A stretch of DNA of 64,000 bases from Nitrospinaceae bacterium (GTDB lineage: Bacteria > Nitrospinota_A > UBA7883 > JAJDBK01). The DNA is taken from positions 1 through 64,000 of the forward strand of contig JAJDBK010000043.1 in assembly GCA_029261405.1 (NCBI GenBank), written 5' to 3'. The translations under genes and the position numbers were made by a program. Under the pieces are notes generated by a model. That model was not told where the DNA came from and ran no database searches. It saw only the letters and a list, made by a program, of their open reading frames with translations. Below are positions 41,347 through 49,929 of the stretch, in pieces (positions within the stretch are counted from its first letter, which is position 1; each line of letters starts with the position of its first letter).

Positions 41347-42091
41347 GATCCTTTCAAGGGCGGGTTTATGCTCCTTGAGAGAAGCCGAACGTCTTGTAGC
41401 CGAAGGAAGGGTTACAGTAAACGGCGCCATTGTCAGCGGAAAAGGGGCGTCCGCCGACCCTGACAAAGACAGGATAGTGGTCGATGGTAAAAAGGTCGGC
41501 TCGAAGGCGCCGCACGTCTATATGATGATGAACAAACCGAAAGGTTATGTAACCACACGGTCTGACGAAAAGGGCCGAAAAACAGTTATGGACCTCCTTC
41601 CACCCGGATATCAGCATCTCTACCCGGTGGGCCGGCTAGATATGATGAGCGAAGGACTTCTCCTTTTTACCAACGATGGGGATTTTACCCAGGCTTTAAT
41701 GGCGCCTAAAAAGGAGGTCGAGCGGGTTTATAAGGTGAAATACCGAAATCCGATAGATGATAAAACCATGAAAAAAATGATCTCCGGGATTACTGTCGAT
41801 AATGAAAAACTGAAGGTGAAATCGATCCGGGTCGAGGTGAAAGCTACCGGCGCTCACCGGGCGAAAGTAATCCTGACCGAAGGAAAAAACAGGCATATCC
41901 GTCGCCTCTTCGAGACCCTGGGGCATCCTGTCCAGAAACTCAAACGTATAGCTGTCGGCCCCGTAACCATCGGTGACCTGAAACCGGGGGAGCTAAAACA
42001 TATACCCGTGGAGCTTGTGAACAAGGTCAAGAAGAGTTCGGGCCATGGTTTTACACGAACAAAAAGAGATACGAGCGGAAAAAAAGAGTGA
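41321..42091 (+). CDS. rluB: 23S rRNA pseudouridine synthase RluB-type
   Basis: The 256-residue protein has an S4 RNA-binding domain (IRIHKILSRAGLCSLREAERLV) followed by the RsuA/RluB catalytic part. The catalytic Asp lies in YPVGRLDMMSEGLLLFTNDG, and the end carries LTEGKNRHIRRLFETLGHPV. It is expected to modify uridine 2605 (E. coli numbering) of 23S rRNA. The ATG at 41321 begins exactly at the S4 domain; the longer ORF from 41231 encodes a basic, Pro/Thr-rich lead inside scpB and is rejected as the start. Overlaps scpB by 26 bases. Confidence 0.9.
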   Translation: MTGEIRIHKILSRAGLCSLREAERLVAEGRVTVNGAIVSGKGASADPDKDRIVVDGKKVGSKAPHVYMMMNKPKGYVTTRSDEKGRKTVMDLLPPGYQHLYPVGRLDMMSEGLLLFTNDGDFTQALMAPKKEVERVYKVKYRNPIDDKTMKKMISGITVDNEKLKVKSIRVEVKATGAHRAKVILTEGKNRHIRRLFETLGHPVQKLKRIAVGPVTIGDLKPGELKHIPVELVNKVKKSSGHGFTRTKRDTSGKKE

Positions 42092-43119
42092 AACCGACTT
42101 TCGCCTCCGCGCCGACGAGGATTGATCTTGTCGGCGGAACCCTCGATATCTGGCCGCTGAACCTCTTTTTCGACGAGCCGGTTACGCTCAACATGGCGAT
42201 ATCTATCAGGGCCATGGCGAAAGTTACTCCCAGGAAAGATGGTGTAATCAGCTTGTCCAGTCGGGACACAGGCGCAAGTGTTGAGTTCCAGAATAGGTCT
42301 ATGATAAAGCACAACCACTCTCTGGCTCTTTTAAGCCGACTGGTGGAGCATTTTGTCGATGACGACAGTGGACTTTCTGTGACCACATTTTCAGAAGCCC
42401 CCAAAGGCGCGGGGTTGGCCGGGTCATCGGCGCTTAATGTGGCGCTTAGCTCAGCTCTGGCAAGGTCGTCGAGCAGGAGGATATCGGGTCGAGGATTAAT
42501 CGATGTGGCCAAGGATATTGAGGCGGCCCTTCTGGGAGTTCCTACCGGTTTGCAGGATTACGGGGCGGCTGTCTACGGATCGGTCAACGCTTTTCATTTT
42601 CCGCCGGGTGGAATGAGACGCGAGAAGATAGGTGGTGTCGGAAAAACCCTCGAGAAAATAATACTGCTCTTCTATTCAGGCCAGACACGCAACTCCGGCA
42701 TAAACAACTGGGAGATTTTTACGCGGATTGTCGAAAAGGAGAAAGACACGCATAGGAAATTCCGGAAGATCGCCGATTATTCACAACAGGCTCTAGGCGC
42801 CTTGAGGTCGGGTGATATTGATAAATTCGTCAAGGCCGTAAACGGGGAGTGGAGGGTGAGAAGCTCGTTATTTCCATCAATATCCACCCCTGTGATTGAC
42901 AAGGCGATAACCGCTGGGGAAGAGGCGGGGGGTATCGGCGCCAGGATCTGTGGCGCTGGTGGTGGTGGATGTTTTTTCGTTATCTGCGACCCGACCGACA
43001 GGGGGAAGGTTACCGCCGCCGTGACCGCTGAAGGGCCGGTACATCTCCCTTATAAACTTTCAGGTTCCGGTCTCGGTTATAATGGGCGAGATAATTTAAA
43101 CGAGGTCAACGGAGCGTGA
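42088..43119 (+). CDS. GHMP-family sugar kinase
   Basis: The 343-residue kinase starts at GTG 42088 (GTGA overlap with rluB). Motif 1 is APTRIDLVGGTLDIWPL, the ATP loop is PKGAGLAGSSALNVALSSA, and motif 3 is RICGAGGGGCFFVI. This combination belongs to the GHMP kinases near the heptose/fucose/galactose kinases. The sugar substrate cannot be told. It sits between rluB and the macro-domain gene with overlaps on both sides, an unusual position for a sugar kinase. If it feeds heptose or another nucleotide sugar into the envelope, partner genes must be elsewhere. Confidence 0.82.
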   Translation: MKPTFASAPTRIDLVGGTLDIWPLNLFFDEPVTLNMAISIRAMAKVTPRKDGVISLSSRDTGASVEFQNRSMIKHNHSLALLSRLVEHFVDDDSGLSVTTFSEAPKGAGLAGSSALNVALSSALARSSSRRISGRGLIDVAKDIEAALLGVPTGLQDYGAAVYGSVNAFHFPPGGMRREKIGGVGKTLEKIILLFYSGQTRNSGINNWEIFTRIVEKEKDTHRKFRKIADYSQQALGALRSGDIDKFVKAVNGEWRVRSSLFPSISTPVIDKAITAGEEAGGIGARICGAGGGGCFFVICDPTDRGKVTAAVTAEGPVHLPYKLSGSGLGYNGRDNLNEVNGA

Positions 43120-43643
43120 CACAAGGGATTATCGACCTAATCAAAGGGGATATTACAAAAGTCGAGGCGGACGCCATAGTCAACCCCTCGAACAGTTCCC
43201 TTCTCCTTGGCGCTGGAGTCTCCGGCGCTATCAATCTTGCCGGTGGCCCCTCAATCCAGTCTGAAATGAACAAATTGGGTCATTGCCCTGTAGGTGGCGC
43301 GGTGATAACATCAGCAGGAAATCTTCCCGCAAGGTTTGTCATCCATGCGGTCGGGCCTCGTATGGGAGAGGGGGCCGAGGATGCAAAACTGCTCGGCGCG
43401 ACTCTGCAGTCCCTTGCCCGCGCCGAAGAAGAGAATCTTGCTTCCATCGTCTTTCCAGCTATATCGACAGGTATTTTTGGATTTCCGCTGGATCGGTGCG
43501 CCAGAATAATGCTTACCGCCTCCATTGAACATTTATCGAGTGACAAACCGGGGAGCCTTGAGCGAATTATCTTCTGTCTCTGGGGCGATGAAGCGTACAC
43601 TACTTTCAGGGAGACCCTTGAGATATTAAACCTTAGTCCGTAA
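43116..43643 (+). CDS. Macro-domain protein (ADP-ribose/O-acetyl-ADP-ribose binding)
   Basis: The 175-residue protein is almost only a macro domain. IIDLIKGDITKVEADAIVNPSNSSLLLGAGV, read as GDITKVEADAIVNPSN then LLLGAGVSGAI, gives the ADP-ribose binding loops. Later blocks are HAVGPRMGEG and IVFPAISTGIFGFP. Such proteins bind or hydrolyse ADP-ribose derivatives or reverse ADP-ribosylation. It starts at GTG 43116 with a GTGA overlap to the GHMP kinase, so the two are stoichiometrically linked. No ADP-ribosyltransferase is seen in the window. Confidence 0.88.
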   Translation: MTQGIIDLIKGDITKVEADAIVNPSNSSLLLGAGVSGAINLAGGPSIQSEMNKLGHCPVGGAVITSAGNLPARFVIHAVGPRMGEGAEDAKLLGATLQSLARAEEENLASIVFPAISTGIFGFPLDRCARIMLTASIEHLSSDKPGSLERIIFCLWGDEAYTTFRETLEILNLSP

Positions 43644-43678
43644 AAATCCATCAGAATCAGTAAATTACAGGAGTTATC

Positions 43679-44317
43679 ATGAAACGATCTACATTTACGT
43701 TCCTAGCGCTGTTGTTAATTGTTCCCGGCGTAGCCTTCGCCGATCAGATAGAAGATCTCATGCGCACGGCTGGGGAGGGTAACACCACCAAAGTACGGAG
43801 CCTCCTTGACGGTGGCACAAGCGTAAACTCCAGGGGGAGTGGCGGCATGACCGCCATCATGCACGCATCTGAAGGCGGGAAGCCGGAGATGATGAAACTG
43901 CTGATAAGGTCTGGCGCCGACCCCCACGCGATGGACGACAAAGGTTATACGGCATTGATGTACGCCGCCGAAAAGGGGAACCCCATTGCGGTTAACGTGT
44001 TGCTCGACGCGAAGGTTCGGGCTGACGCGCTGAATCATGGCGCTCAGATGCTGGCGGCGAAAAGGGGTAATCCGAGCGCTCTGGAGGTTTTGTTGCGATA
44101 CCATGCCGATCCCAACGCGCGGGATGGGCAATCGTGGACCGCATTGATGTACGCTTCAAAAGGGGGGCATATCAGGGCCGTAGATCAACTGCTTAAACAT
44201 GGAGCTAATCCACATCTGAAAAACCATAGCGGCTACAGCGCCCTCGATTACGCCGTGAGCAATAATCGAAATGACGTTGCGAACATGTTAAGGGAAGCCA
44301 TGGCGAAAAAACGGTAG
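43679..44317 (+). CDS. Secreted ankyrin-repeat protein
   Basis: The 212-residue protein has a signal peptide (FLALLLIVPGVAFADQ) and about five ankyrin repeats: EGNTTKVRSLLDGGTSVNSR, GGKPEMMKLLIRSGADPHAM, KGNPIAVNVLLDAKVRADAL, RGNPSALEVLLRYHADPNAR and GGHIRAVDQLLKHGANPHLK. It is probably a periplasmic binding module; bacterial ankyrins of this type can accompany catalases or other enzymes, but no partner is clear here. It follows the macro gene by 35 bases, with TACAGGAG upstream of the ATG. Confidence 0.9.
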   Translation: MKRSTFTFLALLLIVPGVAFADQIEDLMRTAGEGNTTKVRSLLDGGTSVNSRGSGGMTAIMHASEGGKPEMMKLLIRSGADPHAMDDKGYTALMYAAEKGNPIAVNVLLDAKVRADALNHGAQMLAAKRGNPSALEVLLRYHADPNARDGQSWTALMYASKGGHIRAVDQLLKHGANPHLKNHSGYSALDYAVSNNRNDVANMLREAMAKKR

Positions 44318-44414
44318 GAGTCTGTTGGGCTTGGGGGTTCGTTGCATATTGCCCATTGGTTGGCGTTCTCTTTCAAGCCGGATGTGACAGTTCCATGTCT
44401 TGACCTCTTTTCTC

Positions 44415-44443
44415 TTGTCATTGTCGGCTTGGTCTCATAGAAT
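44415..44443 (+). promoter_or_regulatory. Sigma-70 promoter for the 23-residue ORF/gatCA operon
   Basis: TTGTCA (44415-44420) and TAGAAT (44438-44443) are separated by exactly 17 bases. Initiation near 44450 leaves about 40 bases before the small ORF. The rest of the 44318-44490 gap shows nothing else. Confidence 0.6.
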
Positions 44444-44490
44444 TACTGATTGGTTGATAATAGAAACGCACTTTGAAGGAGTGATGAACA

Positions 44491-44562
44491 ATGGCAAGTA
44501 GCACAAAAAAAAAGAAAGCCAGAAGGCGTTGGAAAAGCAAAAAGGCGAGCCACAGAAGATAG
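44491..44562 (+). CDS. Very small, highly basic protein (23 residues) preceding gatC
   Basis: The ATG at 44491 has AAGGAG at good spacing (GAAGGAGTGATGAACA). The peptide starts MASSTKKKKARRRWKSKK and ends ASHRR; 14 of 23 residues are Lys, Arg or His. Its stop TAG is immediately followed by the gatC ATG (TAGATG), so they are coupled. Very small basic peptides occur as accessory ribosomal proteins (such as bTHX or bS22) or RNA binders; this one matches neither sequence as I recall them. It could also be a leader peptide. The run of nine A residues (about 44505-44513) is a possible slippage site. Confidence 0.5.
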   Translation: MASSTKKKKARRRWKSKKASHRR

Positions 44563-44853
44563 ATGTCCCTTACCGAAGAGGATGTCAGGAGGGTAGCCAC
44601 TCTCGCGAGACTTGAGCTGTCGGTCGAAGAGACGCAGAAGTTTCGCGGTCAGTTATCCTCGATCATAGATTATATAGGCCAGCTTAACGAGCTTGATACA
44701 AACGACGTTGAACCTACGTCCCACGCCCTGGACTTGAAAAACGCTTTCCGGGAAGACGTGTGCGAGCGCAAATTCGACAAGGAATCGTGGAAGAGTAACG
44801 CCCCCCAGACAGGTCATGGTCACTTTCGGGTTCCCCGTGTGATTGAGGAATAA
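44563..44853 (+). CDS. gatC: Aspartyl/glutamyl-tRNA amidotransferase subunit C
   Basis: GatC links GatA and GatB in the tRNA-dependent amidotransferase that turns Asp-tRNA-Asn or Glu-tRNA-Gln into the correct aminoacyl-tRNA. The 96-residue protein has typical blocks VRRVATLARLELSVEETQKF, DYIGQLNELDTNDVEPTSHA and HGHFRVPRVIEE. The start follows the stop of the 23-residue ORF directly. gatA begins three bases after its stop. Confidence 0.93.
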   Translation: MSLTEEDVRRVATLARLELSVEETQKFRGQLSSIIDYIGQLNELDTNDVEPTSHALDLKNAFREDVCERKFDKESWKSNAPQTGHGHFRVPRVIEE

Positions 44854-44856
44854 TTC

Positions 44857-46320
44857 ATGACCGATCTTTGCGCTCTTACCATCCACGAACTGGCCGAACG
44901 GCTCGATTCTGACGCCACAACAAGCGTTCTTGCTACAACAGCATATCTGTCACGTATCGAAAATCTTGATGGAAAAATAAACTCATACATAACTGTGGAT
45001 CGCGAGGGCGCCCTCGCTCAGGCGGTCTGCGCGGACGAACAACGAAAAAACGGAGCTACAGGCCCACTCCTGGGAGTTCCTCTGGCGTTAAAAGATCTGA
45101 TAGCAACAAGTTCCATGAGGACCACCTGTGGCTCCAGAATGCTTGAGGGTTTCACTCCGCCCTACGATTCGTTCGTGACAAAAAAACTGAAAGAAGCTGG
45201 CGCCGTTATTCTTGGCAAGACCAGCATGGACGAATTCGCCATGGGCTCCTCTACCGAGACGAACTATTTCGGTGTTACCAGAAACCCGTGGAACCTTGAA
45301 AAAATACCGGGTGGATCTTCCGGAGGATCGGCGGCGGCGGTTTCAGCCGACCTTTGCGCAGGATCGTTGGGATCGGACACCGGAGGCTCTATTCGTCAAC
45401 CGGCCGGTTTATGTGGTGTGGTCGGATTAAAACCTACATACGGCAGGGTCTCACGGTTTGGCCTTGTGGCGTTTGCCTCCTCCCTGGACCAGATCGGCCC
45501 GATGACCAAGGACGCTTTCGACTCCGCAATTATTCTAAACGCCATCGCGGGTCACGATCCCATGGACTCGACAAGCGCGAAAGTTCCGGTCACAGATTAC
45601 ACCTCGGATATCGGTAAAGGGGTGGGCGGTCTCACCATCGGTGTGCCATCGGAGTATTTTACGGACGGTCTCGACAAGGAAGTGGAGAGCGCCGTAAGAC
45701 AAACCATATCGAACCTCGAAAAAGAAGGGGCCACTATCAAGGAAATCTCTCTCCCTCATACAAAATACGCAGTCCCGACCTATTATGTCCTGGCTCCGGC
45801 AGAAGCAAGCTCCAACCTCGCCCGTTACGATGGAGTAAAGTACGGGTTCCGCGCCGATGGGGCGGAAAACCTTATGGAGATGTACTGCAAAACCAGAAGT
45901 GAAGGTTTCGGCGCCGAGGTCAAAAGGCGGATAATGCTAGGAACATACGCCCTCTCCTCCGGGTATTACGACGCATATTACCTGAAAGCCCAAAAAGTCA
46001 GAACATTGATAAAAAGAGATTTTGTCGAAGCGTTCAAGGATGTTGATGTATTGATGGCTCCAACCTCTCCGGAACCGGCCTTTTCCATAGATGAGCATAT
46101 TGACGATCCTCTCACCATGTACCTTTCTGATATACTTACCATCAACGGCAATCTGGCGGGAATTCCGGGTGTCTCGGTTCCTTGCGGACTGACATCTTCC
46201 GGGCTACCTATCGGGGTTCAGTTGCTGGGCGATTATTTTTGCGAATCGACCCTTCTAAGGGTTGCTAGCGCTGTTGAGTCGGTAAGCGACATGTCGGGTA
46301 AAAAACCGGGACTTGTTTAA
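44857..46320 (+). CDS. gatA: Aspartyl/glutamyl-tRNA amidotransferase subunit A
   Basis: The 487-residue amidase-signature enzyme supplies ammonia from glutamine. The catalytic Lys lies in GVPLALKDLIAT, the Ser-cis-Ser in KIPGGSSGGSAAAVSA, and the nucleophile region GSDTGGSIRQPAG is intact. The C-terminus (GIPGVSVPCGLTSSGLPIGVQLLG) is typical. gatB is not in the window. Consistent with the non-discriminating-type AspRS 20 kb away. Confidence 0.95.
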   Translation: MTDLCALTIHELAERLDSDATTSVLATTAYLSRIENLDGKINSYITVDREGALAQAVCADEQRKNGATGPLLGVPLALKDLIATSSMRTTCGSRMLEGFTPPYDSFVTKKLKEAGAVILGKTSMDEFAMGSSTETNYFGVTRNPWNLEKIPGGSSGGSAAAVSADLCAGSLGSDTGGSIRQPAGLCGVVGLKPTYGRVSRFGLVAFASSLDQIGPMTKDAFDSAIILNAIAGHDPMDSTSAKVPVTDYTSDIGKGVGGLTIGVPSEYFTDGLDKEVESAVRQTISNLEKEGATIKEISLPHTKYAVPTYYVLAPAEASSNLARYDGVKYGFRADGAENLMEMYCKTRSEGFGAEVKRRIMLGTYALSSGYYDAYYLKAQKVRTLIKRDFVEAFKDVDVLMAPTSPEPAFSIDEHIDDPLTMYLSDILTINGNLAGIPGVSVPCGLTSSGLPIGVQLLGDYFCESTLLRVASAVESVSDMSGKKPGLV

Positions 46321-46338
46321 CTATTCAATTTAACTGGT

Positions 46339-47115
46339 ATGGGAATGAGCGCTCTGGTCTCGTTCGGTATAACCGATCCAGGTTTGAAAAGAACGAATAA
46401 CGAAGATTCCATCTACACCAATAATAGCGAGGGTTTATTCGTTCTCTCAGACGGTATGGGTGGTCACCTCGGAGGTGAGGTGGCAAGCAAGATAACCGTG
46501 GACGTGGTCAGCGAGTCCCTTCTTGACCGTAGCTTTTCAGGAAACGTATCTGAAGAGGATAAAAAGCATCTCGAAGGCGAAACCGGCGACCGTAGAAATA
46601 TCAGGGCGGCCATAATCCTGGCCGACAGAAAAATAAAACTCGATTCGGCCAATAACAGCGATCTGTCCGGCATGGGTTCGACCATAGACGCTCTCGTCAT
46701 AAAGAACGGTAACGCATACATAGGTCATGTTGGTGACAGCAGGGTCTACAGGCTCCGGGATAACAAACTTGAGCAGGCGACAGAAGACCATTCGGTTTAT
46801 AACGAACTTATCAAAAAATACGGCATATCCTCAGCGGACGCCATCTCAAGCGGATACTCCCATCGAGTGACAAACGCCCTCGGTTACCTTAATGAAAGCG
46901 CCCTTGATGTGCTGGAGGCGAAGGTCGAGAAGGGGGATCTTTTTCTGCTATGCTCCGACGGGCTTACAGACGTTGCCGATAACGACACAATCGAGGATAT
47001 CCTTATCCGGTATGACGGTGACCCGGAAACTACCGCTTTAGAGCTTGTGAATACGGCAAAAGAGGGTGGAGGACCCGATAACATATCGGTGATTTTAGTC
47101 TCTGTGCAAGGATAG
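46339..47115 (+). CDS. PP2C-type serine/threonine protein phosphatase
   Basis: The 258-residue protein has all metal-binding motifs of bacterial PP2C (PrpC/Stp): TNNEDSIYTN, FVLSDGMGGHLGGEVAS, AYIGHVGDSRVYRL, ATEDHSVYNEL, LLCSDGLTD and GGPDNISVILV. It is cytoplasmic and probably reverses phosphorylation by Ser/Thr kinases; no kinase partner is adjacent. The start at 46339 (or the second ATG at 46345) has no strong ribosome binding site. It starts 18 bases after gatA. Confidence 0.9.
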   Translation: MGMSALVSFGITDPGLKRTNNEDSIYTNNSEGLFVLSDGMGGHLGGEVASKITVDVVSESLLDRSFSGNVSEEDKKHLEGETGDRRNIRAAIILADRKIKLDSANNSDLSGMGSTIDALVIKNGNAYIGHVGDSRVYRLRDNKLEQATEDHSVYNELIKKYGISSADAISSGYSHRVTNALGYLNESALDVLEAKVEKGDLFLLCSDGLTDVADNDTIEDILIRYDGDPETTALELVNTAKEGGGPDNISVILVSVQG

Positions 47116-47258
47116 CCTTTTTATTTGCAGGCTTTAACAGGAAATCCCGGATAACTCTATTATGGTGTCAGTCCCGAATTCCTGAACACATATTGTGGCG
47201 CTGTCATAAATGCGATTGATCGAATATGCAATGGGTTGATGAAAAAGGATAAACACAT

Positions 47259-48803
47259 ATGAAGAAATTTTCAGGTGTTGTTTCTTCTGCGGCTCCTGAG
47301 GCAAGTGAAAGCGGGGCTGAAATTCTCAGAGAGGGGGGTAACGCTATTGACGCCGCCGTGGCTGTCTCCTTGGCGCTGGGGGTGACCGAACCTGCAGGAT
47401 CGGGTCTTGGTGGGCAGGCCTCCTTTATTGTTCAGAAACAAAACAATGTTCCATTTGCAATCAACGGGACATCACTCTCCCCCGCCGCTACTCCCAAAGA
47501 TATTCATGTATCACAACTCTCCGGCCACTGCGCCTCCACTGTGCCGAGTATCGTCAAGACATTGGATTTTGTGTGGAAACATTATGGTAGCGGTAATATC
47601 CCCTGGAAAAGGCTTGTTGAGCCTTCCGTCAGATATGCTAAAAACGGCTACACTATGGGTCCATTCCGACGAAAAGCTCTTTTGCGCAATGAAAACCGTA
47701 TTATTATAAACAAAATGATAATGCAACTGCTTCTGGAGCCGGATGGGTCGGTTCCGAAAGTGGGTTCTGTAGTCTATAGTCCGGTATTGGGGGAGACGTT
47801 GCAAAGGCTTGGCGACCTTGGCGCCGATGATTTTTACACTGGCGATATTGCGAAAGAAATAGCTCGCGATATGAAGGAACATGGTGGTCTGATAACCTGT
47901 GAAGACCTTAGACAGGTAAAACCCCCTCGCGTCCTTCCCGCTCTTTGCTCCAAATATAAGTCCTGGACTGTGGCCTCCCTTCCGCCTCCAGCCTCTGGAT
48001 GGGCGGTGATAATGGGACTCAATATTCTTGAAAACGCTCCTGATGACATAATGAAAAAGGAATCCCCCCAACGGTTGTACTGGCTGTTACAGGCTATGGA
48101 GGCTCTGCGTCGTCAGCGAGTGTATAAACCTGTTCGGGATCTGGTAAATTACGAGGACACTGTCAGCAAATTAATCAGCAAGGAAAAGGCAAGAAAAATC
48201 ACAAACTCTGTTATGAACCCCGGATCAGGGGAGACAACACATTTTTCTATTGTTGATAAAGATGGCATGGCGGTTGGCGTCACACAAAGCCTGAACTCAT
48301 ATTACGGCGCAATGTGCGCCAGCCCAAACCTTGGATTCATGTACAATAATTACATGACAGAATTCGTTTCCGCATCAAGGCTCAACCCTTTTGCGTTGCG
48401 GGCAGGCGCCATGCCTTACTCATATATGAGCGCATGTATTCTATCAAGAAACAGCAAACCGGCTCTGGTGTTGGGTAGCCCCGCCAACGACCGTATCATT
48501 TCGGCGGTGATCCAGGTTATCAGCGCCTGGGTTGATATGGGAATTGGAATTGAAAACGCCGTAAAAGCCCCTCGTTGTCATGTAGCCGGCGAGGAGGAAG
48601 TCATGTTTGAGAAAATAAATGACAATATGGACACCCTGCTCTTTCTTGAACACAAGGGATGGACCCCATATACTCCGCTGTCAAGTCTGTTCGCCGGAGA
48701 CCTGAATCCCTATTTTGGTGGTGTTCATGCCATTGCAAATGACAATAACAGGTGGGTTGGAGCGGCGGATCCACGCAGAGACGGCAGTGTCATATATGTA
48801 TAA
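47259..48803 (+). CDS. Gamma-glutamyltransferase-like protein without signal peptide
   Basis: The 514-residue protein follows the Ggt family: GVVSSAAPEASESGAEILREGGNAIDAAVA (split as SAAPEASESGAEILREGGN), VTEPAGSGLGG and the autocleavage/nucleophile site GSGETTHFSIVDKDGMAVGV (the Thr after GE). Later, VLGSPANDRII occupies the oxyanion region. It is shorter than E. coli Ggt (580) and has no signal peptide, so it would be cytoplasmic. The small subunit region and catalytic Thr appear intact, but some of the substrate Arg/Asp sites could not be checked. It follows a 143-base gap with no convincing promoter; AAGGA precedes the ATG. Confidence 0.8.
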   Translation: MKKFSGVVSSAAPEASESGAEILREGGNAIDAAVAVSLALGVTEPAGSGLGGQASFIVQKQNNVPFAINGTSLSPAATPKDIHVSQLSGHCASTVPSIVKTLDFVWKHYGSGNIPWKRLVEPSVRYAKNGYTMGPFRRKALLRNENRIIINKMIMQLLLEPDGSVPKVGSVVYSPVLGETLQRLGDLGADDFYTGDIAKEIARDMKEHGGLITCEDLRQVKPPRVLPALCSKYKSWTVASLPPPASGWAVIMGLNILENAPDDIMKKESPQRLYWLLQAMEALRRQRVYKPVRDLVNYEDTVSKLISKEKARKITNSVMNPGSGETTHFSIVDKDGMAVGVTQSLNSYYGAMCASPNLGFMYNNYMTEFVSASRLNPFALRAGAMPYSYMSACILSRNSKPALVLGSPANDRIISAVIQVISAWVDMGIGIENAVKAPRCHVAGEEEVMFEKINDNMDTLLFLEHKGWTPYTPLSSLFAGDLNPYFGGVHAIANDNNRWVGAADPRRDGSVIYV

Positions 48804-48870
48804 ACCAGCTCCGGCAGGCCCCCGGACTCTGGAAGAAGCAGGGGGTCCGAATCGAAATAGCGGGGAATCG

Positions 48871-49482
48871 TTATTTCTTCTTGACCAGCCCTTCCGATAT
48901 TTTTGAGGCCAGTTTGGCTTCTGTTACAGCAAGGATTTTTCCGGCCGAACGCTCTTTCATGACCGACATCATACGGATGACTATTCTTATGTCCATTTGC
49001 GCTATCAGGCCCGCCGCCGTACCCGGTGGCATTGAGGCGTACGTTTTTGCGAGCTTGCCTATCGCCTTCTCTTCAAGATCGTTTCTAAGTTTGATATTGT
49101 CATCTATCTTTGCCTGCAACGATTTTAGTTCATCGAGCTGTTTTTCGATATCACCGCTTAGCGCGTTGAGCCGCTCTTCACGTTGATCGAGTTCTTTCTC
49201 CCTGGTGTCCAGCTCATTTGCCCGTTTCCCAACGTCTTTTAATATCTCCATCCTGAAACTCTCTTTATCGAGTTCTTTTGGCTCCGAAGCGAATGGTTTC
49301 TCCGCAGAACCCTGCAATTCGTCGGGGGATGTAGCTTCATTTTCCTGAGCGAACGCATTTTCCGTTTCACCCAGTCCCGTGAATGAGAGGGGCAGGTCGA
49401 ACAGGACGATTACCAGTATAAGTCCTGTAAGGGCGGCGCCCGATATTACCGTCGGTTTGCGGAGGACCTCTCTGTCAGGCAC
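48871..49482 (-). CDS. motE: MotE-like flagellar protein
   Basis: The 203-residue protein has one membrane segment (VISGAALTGLILVIVLFDLPL, about residues 12-32) and a long coiled coil (ELDTREKELDQREERLNAL, IEKQLDELKSLQAKI). A C-terminal MgtE_N-like helical part (LAKTYASMPPGTAAGLIAQMDIRI, less than 20 shown as YASMPPGTAAGLIAQM) matches the MotE chaperone family, which supports MotC/PomAB-type stators in some bacteria. It is last in the flagellar operon, overlapping fliJ by 8 bases. Confidence 0.75.
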   Translation of the reverse strand: MPDREVLRKPTVISGAALTGLILVIVLFDLPLSFTGLGETENAFAQENEATSPDELQGSAEKPFASEPKELDKESFRMEILKDVGKRANELDTREKELDQREERLNALSGDIEKQLDELKSLQAKIDDNIKLRNDLEEKAIGKLAKTYASMPPGTAAGLIAQMDIRIVIRMMSVMKERSAGKILAVTEAKLASKISEGLVKKK

Positions 49483-49924
49483 TGTTCCGTTTCTCCGGTT
49501 TGTAGCGCATAAGATTTATGTCGTCAGCTTCGATCCGTTCTTTTCTGTTAACTTCCGTGGTATACCTCTCTTCGAGCTGGTCCCGGTGCAACTCCAGAAT
49601 CCGTTTTTTTTTGGTCGCCTCGGTCAGCTTTTCTCTCTCCATCTGAACGATAACGGCGACATCCTCCACCTGTCTGGTACTGTCGCTTATATCGACTACA
49701 ACCCCTTTGTAGTAGTTGTCGTAAAGCTCCATGATGGCAGGGTCGGTAATATGTTCAAGTTCCGCTGTAAGGTGGTCTGTTATCTCGGTTCGTCTCTCTT
49801 CTAGTGAGTGTACCATTCCGAGTTTCTCGTAGTAGCTTCGATTGGCCATAGCCAGGGAACGTTGCTGATTATCTTCCATCGACTTTCGGTATTTCAGCAA
49901 GGTTGCCAACCTGTATTGGAACAT
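49475..49924 (-). CDS. fliJ: Flagellar export protein FliJ
   Basis: The 149-residue protein is almost entirely coiled coil, starting FQYRLATLLKYRKSMEDNQQ and continuing with heptad-like Leu/Arg/Glu patterns. FliJ sits in the centre of the FliI ATPase ring of the flagellar type III export machine. Sequence is poorly conserved in this family, so the call relies on length, coiled coil, starting pattern and position directly after fliI (5 bases). Confidence 0.85.
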   Translation of the reverse strand: MFQYRLATLLKYRKSMEDNQQRSLAMANRSYYEKLGMVHSLEERRTEITDHLTAELEHITDPAIMELYDNYYKGVVVDISDSTRQVEDVAVIVQMEREKLTEATKKKRILELHRDQLEERYTTEVNRKERIEADDINLMRYKPEKRNSA

Positions 49925-49929
49925 TGATG

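Noticed and set aside
48810-48855. Hairpin between the Ggt gene and motE as a terminator
   Set aside because: GGCCCCC can pair with GGGGGTCC with one mismatch, but the loop is long and no T-run follows in either direction.
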